A stretch of 64,000 nucleotides of DNA. Origin: CAZODA01 sp964578485 (lineage in GTDB: Bacteria; Bacteroidota; Bacteroidia; Bacteroidales; Marinilabiliaceae). The position numbers and the translations under genes were made by a program. Of the stretch, positions 1 to 7,607 are shown in pieces. The stretch is taken from the NCBI GenBank assembly GCA_964578485.1, contig CAZODA010000005.1, positions 60,832 through 124,831 of the forward strand. The letters are read 5' to 3'. The notes under the pieces are model-generated. The model made no database searches and was not told the DNA's origin. It saw nothing but the letters and a program-made list of their open reading frames with translations. Position 1 is the first letter of the stretch. Every line of letters begins with the position of its first letter.

Positions 1-1
1 T

Positions 2-292
2 GATGATAGAGAAAAACCTTGTATAATGATCTTCAACAAGGTTGATAATTATCGTTATATACCAAAAGCCGAGGATGATTTAAGTCCAAAAAAAAGAGAA
101 AATATTGCACTTGATGAGCTCAGAAGAACATGGATGGCAAAAAATAAACCTGTAGTATTTATTTCAGCCTTGGAAAAAACAAATTTCTCTGAATTAAGGG
201 AAATCCTCTATGAGGAGGTGATGAAAATTCATGTAACCCGCTTCCCCTATAACGATTTTCTTTATCCTATGACTGAGGAAAATATTGAATAA
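2..292 (+). CDS. hflX: GTPase HflX, C-terminal part (partial)
   Basis: This is the 3' end of a gene that enters from outside the window; the frame is open from base 2, so the first ATG at 26 is not the true start. The visible 96 residues contain the G4 motif (FNKVD) and, further on, a G5-like segment (FISALEK), followed by a short C-terminal domain ending near YPMTEENIE. This matches the end of the ribosome-associated GTPase HflX, which binds the 50S subunit and splits stalled or stress-inactivated ribosomes. Only the end of the G domain is visible, so the assignment rests on the G4/G5 spacing and tail. Another Era/Obg-class GTPase is less likely. Confidence 0.8.
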   Translation, partial: DDREKPCIMIFNKVDNYRYIPKAEDDLSPKKRENIALDELRRTWMAKNKPVVFISALEKTNFSELREILYEEVMKIHVTRFPYNDFLYPMTEENIE

Positions 293-380
293 TAACAAGG
301 TAGCAATGATGAAACTCTCCTTGTAAGGCAACTTTCTTTAAAATACTTGTATTATATTTCCAAGAGTAAACTTAAAATTA

Positions 381-2051
381 TTAAAACAAGCCGCTGATAA
401 TACCATCAGAAGAAATATCAATGTTTTCTGCTGCCGGTTTTTCAGGTAATCCGGGCATCCTCATAATATTTCCGGTGATAGGAATGACAAAACCTGCCCC
501 TGCCGCTATTTCTATTTCACGAACTGTTACAACAAAATTTTCCGGACGACCTAATAATTTAGGATTATCTGACAGTGATTTTTGTGTTTTGGCAATACAA
601 ACCGGAAGATTTTGTAAATTTAATGTTGTGATTTTCTTTAAGTCAGCTTTTGCTTGTGCAGTATAATCAATGGCAACAGCACCATAAATATTTTTGGCAA
701 TTGTTTCAATTTTTTTCTCAACTGCCCAGCTCCAATCGTATAAAGGTGTGAAATCCGATTGACAAGATTCTGCAACTTCACTCACTATGGTGGCAAGTTC
801 GGTGGTTCCACGTCCTCCATCTGAAAAAACTTTTGCCACTGCTGCTCTAACATTTAATTCTTCGCATTTTTTTAATACCGCAGCAATTTCCTCTTCAGAG
901 TCATCGGCAAAATGATTGATGGCAACAACAGGACAAACATTGAATTTGCGAATATTCTCTACATGCTTTTCAAGATTCTCCAAACCTCGTTCTACTGCCT
1001 CAACATTTGATTGTTTCAAATCAGAAAGACCTACGCCGCCATGATACTTTAATGCACGTATGGTAGCAACTAAAACTGCAGCATCGGGCTTTAAACCGGC
1101 TGAAACACATTTGATATCTAAAAATTTCTCTGCACCAAGATCAAATCCAAATCCGGCTTCAGTAACAACATAATCGGAAAGGGAAAGACCCATTTTGGTG
1201 GCTAAAACAGAATTGGTGCCTTGAGCAATATTGGCAAAAGGTCCACCATGAATAATAGCAGGGCAACCTGCAAGGGTTTGTACTAAATTAGGCTTGATAG
1301 CATCCTTTAAAATTGCAGCCATTGCACCCTGAGCCTTTAAATCACTCGCAAAAATAGGCTTTTTATCTCTGCTGAAGCCCACAAATATTCTTGCTATCCG
1401 CTTTTTTAAGTCATCAAAATTTTCTGACAAGCACAATATTGCCATAATTTCAGATGCTGCAGTTATGTCAAAGCCGGTTTCACGTGGGATACCTGAACTG
1501 AGACCCCCGAGTCCGACAATTATATGCCGAAGTGATCGGTCGTTCATATCCATTACTCTTTTCCAATGAACTGTACGTGGATCAATATTTAAAGTGCTAT
1601 TTTTATTTTGAATATTATTGTCGATAAGGGCGGCTAAAAGATTGTTGGCTTTTTCAATTGCCGCAAAATCACCCGTAAAGTGTAAATTTATATCCTCCAT
1701 AGGAATTACTTGGGAAAGTCCTCCACCGGTAGCCCCTCCCTTAATTCCGAATACCGGGCCAAGGCTTGGCTCGCGCAATACTACTGTTGTTTGTTTCCCA
1801 ATGAGGTTAAGGCCTTCGCTAAGACCTATAGAAACAGTAGTTTTCCCTTCTCCGGCAGGCGTTGGCGAAATTGCTGAAACAAGAATAAGCTTTTTCCCTT
1901 TCATCTTCTCTTCTTTAATAAGGGATAATGGCAATTTTGCCTTATAATGACCGTAAGGTTCCAGGATATCTTCATTAAGACCAAGCCGGCCTGCAATTTC
2001 TTTAATAGGTTTTATTTTTGCTTCACGTGCAATTTCAATGTCAGTTTTCAT
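381..2051 (-). CDS. fhs: Formate--tetrahydrofolate ligase
   Basis: Cytosolic enzyme that uses ATP to join formate to tetrahydrofolate, giving 10-formyl-THF for purine and one-carbon metabolism. The 556-residue length is normal for the family. The ATP-binding loop SPTPAGEGKTT is at about residues 62-72, followed by the family segment with GIKGGATGGGLSQVIPMEDI near 103-122. The C terminus carries the usual GLPEKPAAE segment. The start is an ATG with no competing upstream start. It stands alone on the minus strand, with 227 bp to the next gene upstream. No truncation or missing key residue was noticed. Confidence 0.97.
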   Translation of the reverse strand: MKTDIEIAREAKIKPIKEIAGRLGLNEDILEPYGHYKAKLPLSLIKEEKMKGKKLILVSAISPTPAGEGKTTVSIGLSEGLNLIGKQTTVVLREPSLGPVFGIKGGATGGGLSQVIPMEDINLHFTGDFAAIEKANNLLAALIDNNIQNKNSTLNIDPRTVHWKRVMDMNDRSLRHIIVGLGGLSSGIPRETGFDITAASEIMAILCLSENFDDLKKRIARIFVGFSRDKKPIFASDLKAQGAMAAILKDAIKPNLVQTLAGCPAIIHGGPFANIAQGTNSVLATKMGLSLSDYVVTEAGFGFDLGAEKFLDIKCVSAGLKPDAAVLVATIRALKYHGGVGLSDLKQSNVEAVERGLENLEKHVENIRKFNVCPVVAINHFADDSEEEIAAVLKKCEELNVRAAVAKVFSDGGRGTTELATIVSEVAESCQSDFTPLYDWSWAVEKKIETIAKNIYGAVAIDYTAQAKADLKKITTLNLQNLPVCIAKTQKSLSDNPKLLGRPENFVVTVREIEIAAGAGFVIPITGNIMRMPGLPEKPAAENIDISSDGIISGLF

Positions 2052-2278
2052 TTCACTTTAAAATTAGTTGTTTAAATAAATGAAGATATATTATTATACA
2101 AGATATAAAAGCAAATATTTTTTTGATTTTAATGATATAAATAATACCTGAAACAAATTACAAAATCTTTATGATATCTAAAATAGAATTTATGCCCATT
2201 TATGAAAAGAAAGCTGTAAGGATGTCATACAAACATAAGGATTGTTAGCCCCGGTCAAGCTTTTAAGGCATATAATGT

Positions 2279-3724
2279 TTAAGGATGTCTTACATATTTT
2301 ACACGTAAAACAGGATGCTTTTTTAAATCATTATTGTGAAGAACAAGGGAAGTAAAATTAAATCCCGGTATTATGTTTGCTAATAAAAACAGATCTTCTA
2401 ATTCTGTTCTTTCAACTGCGATTTTTTCAAAATACCTTGAATCCATTTTGAAAACGTAACAATTTTCTTTCTCATTGAATGTTACATCTGAAAAAATCCT
2501 GTAAACGTTCAATCCTCTTGTATAGGTAGGATAAACATATTTGTCGTTTTTTCCTTTTTTAGCAATCACTAAATTTGGGTATTTGGCTTTGTTTGTGCCC
2601 ATGTAAACGGAGTCGGGATAGAATAGTAATTCAACACTACTGATGCCAATTTTTTGCTTATCAGAGTCTATATTAATTGAGTCGTTCCATTGCCAAACAA
2701 GATCGTTAATATTTATTTTAATTTGTGATCCTGCCATTCCCTGTATAAACAAATTCTTGGTGTTGTTGTCGTCGAACAAGATGTTTCCGGAATATTCATG
2801 TTCAAAATGATTGAAAAACCTTGCTTCGGGATAGATAGGAAAAACATAATTGTGAAGATTAGTCTGAAGAGGATTGTCATAATCAACTACCCCTGAAGCA
2901 TCTTCCTCGTAAAGTTCATGCCTGTAATACAAAGTTAAATTACTGCCTATGAATTGACGAGCATCATCTTCCGTTCCAAAAACTGCTAAACGACAAAGAG
3001 CACCAATAGAATCAAGCTGTGCAGGCTCAATGGTTTTAATATATAAACCTTTAAAATATTTGAGAAATTCTTCGCGGTCAGATAAAACAAAATCAGGCAT
3101 ATCTAACAGCTTTTGAGCTAAAGCTTTGTTTAATTTTATTCTGATTTGTTGAACATTATTCTTTTCACCCCAGTTTTGAGTGCCCAAGTCTAAATTTGGA
3201 CTTATTGTGGATGCACCCAAAACTTCGGGATAATACATGTTTTCTATAGGAACATTGTTGTAAAGAAATGAAGAAGATAAAATCGGATCTTTTAACTCAT
3301 AAACTTCAAAAGTAAGTTTTTGCGACTTATCACCTAACCATTGTTCATATTGATATGCAAAGCTGAGAATTAATGAATCTGGAAATATCTCTCCCTCTTT
3401 CATGTTTTTAAAATCCAAAATATTTGCTCCCAACGATACATTGGTAATAAGATCAGCTTTTACAAGCCCCATTATGGGGTCATTATAAAAACCAACTATG
3501 CCACGTGCAAGAGTCCAATCTTGATCACTATCGGTACGAACCCAATCGGGTAAATGATTAAGGGCAAAAATGTTCTGCCTGCTAATAGAAGCTTCAAGTA
3601 AATCTGCTTGTGGTAAGGATTCCAGGCCAATAGAAGCCGGGTCGTTGTCACAACTCGTTGATAGAATGAGTGGTACAAGAATGGTGCTGAAAAGTTTCAG
3701 CAGTTTCTTTGACTTGTTCTGCAT
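2279..3724 (-). CDS. DUF4270 lipoprotein
   Basis: A 481-residue lipoprotein: basic N terminus, hydrophobic stretch and lipobox ending STSC, with Cys25 as lipidation site followed by DND. The body (SIGLESLPQADLL near the start, then long beta-rich sequence) has the character of DUF4270, a family essentially limited to Bacteroidota and of unknown molecular function. It starts 39 bp after the end of the starch-synthase-like gene on the same strand, so the two are probably co-transcribed. This pairing next to panC is, to my knowledge, recurrent in the phylum. Localisation at the outer membrane or periplasm follows from the lipobox. Function cannot be given. Confidence 0.85.
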   Translation of the reverse strand: MQNKSKKLLKLFSTILVPLILSTSCDNDPASIGLESLPQADLLEASISRQNIFALNHLPDWVRTDSDQDWTLARGIVGFYNDPIMGLVKADLITNVSLGANILDFKNMKEGEIFPDSLILSFAYQYEQWLGDKSQKLTFEVYELKDPILSSSFLYNNVPIENMYYPEVLGASTISPNLDLGTQNWGEKNNVQQIRIKLNKALAQKLLDMPDFVLSDREEFLKYFKGLYIKTIEPAQLDSIGALCRLAVFGTEDDARQFIGSNLTLYYRHELYEEDASGVVDYDNPLQTNLHNYVFPIYPEARFFNHFEHEYSGNILFDDNNTKNLFIQGMAGSQIKININDLVWQWNDSINIDSDKQKIGISSVELLFYPDSVYMGTNKAKYPNLVIAKKGKNDKYVYPTYTRGLNVYRIFSDVTFNEKENCYVFKMDSRYFEKIAVERTELEDLFLLANIIPGFNFTSLVLHNNDLKKHPVLRVKYVRHP

Positions 3725-3763
3725 AGGTTAAAATAAAAAAAATTCTTTAAATTATTTGCAGAG

Positions 3764-4564
3764 TTAAATTGAATCATAAAATTCATTATAGCTGTCGATA
3801 TATTCCTCTTCACCATGATATGCTAAAAATGGCTTATCCGATTTTTCAATAAATTGCTTGATGTTTGCATTTATTTTCTCACTTCCTTGAATAATACCGT
3901 CAGCCATGCTTATAGCCGATTTTGTTAAATTCTCCCATGTTGGATCATTCAAAATTTCCAACTCCTTTTTGTCAATTCCCAATCCGGCGAGCTTCTTAAC
4001 AATGCTTTTGTCCATTGCCTTGTTATACTCGTCATCATAAACTGTATAAACAATTTTGGAATTTGCAAAATATGGATCATCACTCAACAATGATTTTATC
4101 ATTAAAGGGGCTAAAGCTGTAAACCAACCCTGACAATGCACTATATCGGGTGCCCATCTCAACTTTTTGGTGGTTTCCAATACTCCTCTTGCAAAAAATA
4201 TAATCCGTTCATCATTGTCATCAAATTCGGTGCCATCTTCATCAATAACGGTTGCTTTTCTTTGAAAATAATCTTCATTATCGATAAAATATACCTGCAT
4301 ACGTGCTGCCTGAATAGAGGCGACTTTAATTATAAGAGGATGATCTGTATCGTTAATTATCAGGTTCATACCTGAGAGCCTGATCACTTCATGTAATTGA
4401 TTGCGCCGTTCATTGATTACTCCAAAACGCGGCATAAATGTTCTGATTTCTTTTCCTTTCTCCTGGATGCCCTGTGGCAAATGACGCCCTATTAGCGACA
4501 TTTCATTTTCGGGTACATAGGGTGTAATTTCTTGACAAATGAATAAGACTTTGGTATTTTCCAT
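3764..4564 (-). CDS. Single-domain starch/glycogen synthase-like protein (GT5 N-terminal domain)
   Basis: 266 residues that resemble only the N-terminal starch-synthase catalytic domain of GT5 enzymes: VLFICQEITPYVPENEM at the start, FMPRFGVINERR near 45-60, and HCQGWFTALAPLMIKSLL near 145-162. Family members normally begin K-x-G-G-L, which contacts ADP-glucose; here that position reads PENEMSLIGRHLPQG, so the lysine and glycines are absent. The C-terminal GT1 Rossmann domain is also missing. Short versions beside panC are known in Bacteroidota and often annotated glycogen synthase, but catalysis is doubtful. It is divergent from panC and upstream of the DUF4270 gene. A sugar-nucleotide-binding or regulatory role is possible but is inference. 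Confidence 0.75.
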   Translation of the reverse strand: MENTKVLFICQEITPYVPENEMSLIGRHLPQGIQEKGKEIRTFMPRFGVINERRNQLHEVIRLSGMNLIINDTDHPLIIKVASIQAARMQVYFIDNEDYFQRKATVIDEDGTEFDDNDERIIFFARGVLETTKKLRWAPDIVHCQGWFTALAPLMIKSLLSDDPYFANSKIVYTVYDDEYNKAMDKSIVKKLAGLGIDKKELEILNDPTWENLTKSAISMADGIIQGSEKINANIKQFIEKSDKPFLAYHGEEEYIDSYNEFYDSI

Positions 4565-4919
4565 TTTGTTTGAAAAATTTGAATATTAAATATTACCTAT
4601 TTGAAGTTTATAATGGTAATAAAGTTAAGAGGTGTAGAACACCTTAATAAAATAATCCTGTCACATGTAAGGTTTTAGTAACATGGCAGAATTTCTCACA
4701 TTTTACAAAAGTACAAAAAATATGCTTCTAAAACAAAGTGTATTATTTACTACGCTTAGTTTTTGTCAGCTTTAAATAGATTCTTTTAATAAAGCTTATT
4801 TAGATTAAAAGTCTCTTTAGCAGCTTGTTAATGAAAACTGATAAGATTTTTTAAGGCTTTCTTTTTTATTCTTTGAATATATTTCTTTTAATTTGCCTTG
4901 TTTTACTATTATTTTTGAA
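4565..4919. other. Divergent intergenic region, starch-synthase-like gene / panC
   Basis: 355 bp between divergent starts, very AT-rich. It contains a small hairpin at 4625-4647 (GGTGT/ACACC stem with flanking TTAA on both sides). A TATTTTTG at 4910-4917 matches the -7 consensus but lies only 2 bp before panC and lacks a well-placed -33 TTTG. It must hold promoters for both directions, but I cannot place them with confidence. No gene was seen. Confidence 0.4.
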
Positions 4920-5774
4920 ATGGAAGTGATAAAAACTTCTGATGAATTAAGAGGAAAAATCAGAAGAGAAAAGGATAAAGGCCTTAGTATTGGCTTTGTA
5001 CCCACAATGGGAGCACTACATCAGGGCCATTTATCTTTGATTGACTGCGCGGCTTTTGAATGCAACTTTGTGGTGGTTAGTATTTTTGTAAACCCAACTC
5101 AATTTAATGATTCAAAGGACTTGGAGAAATATCCCCGCCAGCCGGAAGAAGATTTAAAAATCTTAAAAGGAAGAGCTGTAGATATTGTTTTTCTACCTTC
5201 AGTTGAACAGATTTACCCTAAACCTGTTAATAGAGTATTCGACTTTGGCATACTTGATAAAGTGATGGAAGGAAAATTCAGACCCGGACACTTTAACGGG
5301 GTAGCTCAAGTAGTTAGTCGTTTATTTGATATTGTAAGTCCGGATAAAGCCTTTTTTGGAGAAAAGGATTTTCAACAACTTGCTATAATTAGTGAAATGG
5401 TGAAAATAGAAAAATACCCGGTAAAAATCGTATCTTGCCCCACAATTCGTGAAAAAGACGGATTGGCGATGAGCTCTCGAAACAAGCTTTTGACTTTGGA
5501 ACTAAGAGAATTAGCTCCTGTTATTTCGAAATCCTTAAATGAATCACGTAATTTTGTTCATTCGAAGAGCCCCGCAGAAATAATAAAATTTGTTTCGGAT
5601 ACAATAAACGATACAAACAAACTTGAAGTTGAATATTTTGAAATTGTAGATGGAGCTAGTTTGCAAAATATTGCACATTGGGATGAAAGTAATTATATTG
5701 TAGGTTGCATTGCTGTATTTGCAGGAAAAGTGAGATTGATTGATAATGTAATTTATAAAAAGGAGTTATCATGA
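4920..5774 (+). CDS. panC: Pantothenate synthetase
   Basis: Condenses pantoate and beta-alanine with ATP to pantothenate, a step towards coenzyme A. Motifs seen: VPTMGALHQGHLSLID near residues 27-42 (HxGH nucleotidylyl-transferase signature), GEKDFQQ near 145, and IREKDGLAMSSRN near 178-190 with the KMSKS-like loop. An upstream in-frame TTG at 4893 would add nine residues; I chose ATG 4920 because the family starts MEVIKT-like and Bacteroidota rarely use TTG. The stop overlaps the panD start by 4 bp (ATGA), so translation is coupled. Length of 284 residues is normal. Confidence 0.96.
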   Translation: MEVIKTSDELRGKIRREKDKGLSIGFVPTMGALHQGHLSLIDCAAFECNFVVVSIFVNPTQFNDSKDLEKYPRQPEEDLKILKGRAVDIVFLPSVEQIYPKPVNRVFDFGILDKVMEGKFRPGHFNGVAQVVSRLFDIVSPDKAFFGEKDFQQLAIISEMVKIEKYPVKIVSCPTIREKDGLAMSSRNKLLTLELRELAPVISKSLNESRNFVHSKSPAEIIKFVSDTINDTNKLEVEYFEIVDGASLQNIAHWDESNYIVGCIAVFAGKVRLIDNVIYKKELS

Positions 5775-6121
5775 ATATTCATGTTGTGAAATCGAAGTTA
5801 CATAATGTTAAGGTTACAGAAGCAAACCTTAATTATGTGGGCAGTATTACCATTGATGAAGCATTAATGGAAGCTGCAGGAATAATTGAACATGAAAAAG
5901 TTCAGGTGGTAAACAATAATAATGGAGAACGACTTGAAACTTATGTGATTAAAGGTGAACGTAATTCAGGAGTTATTTGCCTTAACGGTGCTGCTGCACG
6001 TAAAGCTGCTGTTGGAGATGTGATTATTATAATCAGTTATGCTATTATTTCTCTCGAAGAAGCAAAAAATTTTAAACCGAATTTTGTTTTTCCTGATACT
6101 GAAACTAATAAGTTAGTATAG
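5771..6121 (+). CDS. panD: Aspartate 1-decarboxylase (pyruvoyl-dependent)
   Basis: Makes beta-alanine from aspartate, the other substrate of the neighbouring PanC. The 116-residue proenzyme has the self-processing site Gly24-Ser25 within NYVGSITID; Ser25 becomes the pyruvoyl group. Lys9 and the NGAAARK segment (about residues 71-77) also fit the family. The start ATG overlaps the panC stop (ATGA), so the two genes form a compact operon, closed 26 bp downstream by a strong stem-loop. Nothing appears damaged. Confidence 0.97.
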   Translation: MNIHVVKSKLHNVKVTEANLNYVGSITIDEALMEAAGIIEHEKVQVVNNNNGERLETYVIKGERNSGVICLNGAAARKAAVGDVIIIISYAIISLEEAKNFKPNFVFPDTETNKLV

Positions 6122-6146
6122 TGCATTTTATATGTATTATTAAAAT

Positions 6147-6204
6147 AATTCTAAACAAAAAACCAGATTTTACTTGGATAAAATCTGGTTTTTTGTTTAG
6201 AATT
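6147..6204 (+). terminator. Rho-independent terminator after panCD
   Basis: Perfect 26-bp inverted repeat (arms 6147-6172 and 6179-6204) with a 6-nt loop CTTGGA. The descending arm carries a T6 run (CTGGTTTTTTG). It begins 26 bp after the panD stop and ends 28 bp before radA, so it separates panCD from radA. Confidence 0.8.
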
Positions 6205-6232
6205 TGTAATATTTACATATAATATAATAAAT

Positions 6233-7603
6233 ATGTCGAAGACCAAAACTGTATTTGTTTGTCAAAATTGTGGTAGTGAATCACCAAAATGGATTGGAAA
6301 GTGTTTTTCTTGTGGTGAATGGAATACTCTTGTTGAGGAAACTGTTATTACCGGAAAGTCGCGTCGTTCAGCCATAAGCGGTCTTGATGACTTATATCGC
6401 CAGAAGCCTCAGGCTGTAAGTTCGGTAAGTGTTGCTCAGATGCCGCGCATTGATACGGGAATTGCTGAGTTTAATAATGTTTTAGGTGGAGGTATGGTTC
6501 CCGGTTCTCTCATCTTAATGGGTGGGGAACCCGGTATAGGGAAATCTACTTTGGTATTGCAAATGGCACTTCAATTAACTTCTAAAAAAATATTTTATGC
6601 ATCAGGGGAAGAAAGCCCTCAGCAAATTAAATTAAGAGCTGAGCGTCTAAACCGTAGTGATGGTTCGCATTGTTTAGTTGTTAACGAAACAAGTATTGAA
6701 AGAATAATCCATTTTATTGATCAGGAGAATCCCGATATAGTAATTATAGATTCTATTCAAACAATGGAAAGGGAAGGTATTGATTCAGCCCCCGGAAGTG
6801 TTTCGCAAGTACGTGAGTGTACTGCTGCTATTTTACGCCTTGCAAAGGATAGATCAATTCCTGTGATTTTAATAGGTCATATTAATAAGGAAGGTAATCT
6901 TGCCGGCCCAAAGGTCCTTGAGCATATGGTTGATGTTGTGTTGCAGTTTGAAGGTGACAGGCATTATATGTATAGAATTCTTAGATCAGTGAAAAATAGG
7001 TTTGGTTCAACCTCCGAAATTGGAATCTTTGAAATGCTTGGCGATGGAATGCGTGAAGTAACAAATTCCAGTGAAATGTTATTGTCGCACCAAGATGAAG
7101 AAATGAGTGGTGTTGCCATTGCTGCTGCAATTGAAGGGCTTAGGCCGTTTTTAATTGAAGTTCAGGCGCTTGCAAGTACTGCTGCCTATGGAACCCCTCA
7201 GCGTTCATCTACAGGATTTGATTTGCGAAGACTTAATATGCTTTTGGCAGTTTTAGAAAAAAGAGCAGGGTTTAAGCTTGCAAGTAAAGATGTGTTTTTA
7301 AATATTGCCGGCGGCCTTAGGGTAAGTGATCCGGCAATAGATCTTTCAGTTGTTGCCGCTGTATTATCATCTAATACCGATCTTTCTGTATCACGTGGCG
7401 TATGCCTTACCGGGGAGGTTGGGCTCTCAGGTGAAATTCGTCCTGTAATGAGAATAGAACAAAGAATTAGTGAAGCCGAAAAGTTGGGTTTTAATACTAT
7501 AGTAATCCCTAAATATAATAAGGGTATTAATTTGAAAAATTTTAAAATAGAAATTTTTCAGGCATCCAAAATAGAAGAAGCTTTTAGAAAATTGTTTTCC
7601 TAA
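6233..7603 (+). CDS. radA: DNA repair protein RadA
   Basis: Bacterial RadA (Sms), a RecA-family helicase that promotes branch migration at recombination intermediates. Order of parts: N-terminal C4 zinc finger (Cys10, Cys13, Cys24, Cys27), RecA-like core with Walker A GGEPGIGKST at 97-106, the RadA-specific KNRFG motif (SVKNRFGSTSEIG), and a C-terminal Lon-protease-like domain with GGLRVSDPAIDLSVVAA. Length of 456 residues is standard. It sits after the panCD terminator and is convergent with the PBP gene, the two stops being 4 bp apart with no room for a conventional terminator. Confidence 0.97.
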   Translation: MSKTKTVFVCQNCGSESPKWIGKCFSCGEWNTLVEETVITGKSRRSAISGLDDLYRQKPQAVSSVSVAQMPRIDTGIAEFNNVLGGGMVPGSLILMGGEPGIGKSTLVLQMALQLTSKKIFYASGEESPQQIKLRAERLNRSDGSHCLVVNETSIERIIHFIDQENPDIVIIDSIQTMEREGIDSAPGSVSQVRECTAAILRLAKDRSIPVILIGHINKEGNLAGPKVLEHMVDVVLQFEGDRHYMYRILRSVKNRFGSTSEIGIFEMLGDGMREVTNSSEMLLSHQDEEMSGVAIAAAIEGLRPFLIEVQALASTAAYGTPQRSSTGFDLRRLNMLLAVLEKRAGFKLASKDVFLNIAGGLRVSDPAIDLSVVAAVLSSNTDLSVSRGVCLTGEVGLSGEIRPVMRIEQRISEAEKLGFNTIVIPKYNKGINLKNFKIEIFQASKIEEAFRKLFS

Positions 7604-7607
7604 GTTG

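Noticed and set aside
4817..5005. 62-codon minus-strand frame overlapping panC start
   Set aside because: Antisense to the conserved panC N terminus and without family character.
6147..6204. Perfect inverted repeat as an IS end or attachment site
   Set aside because: A single stem-loop with T run placed right after panD is fully explained as a terminator.
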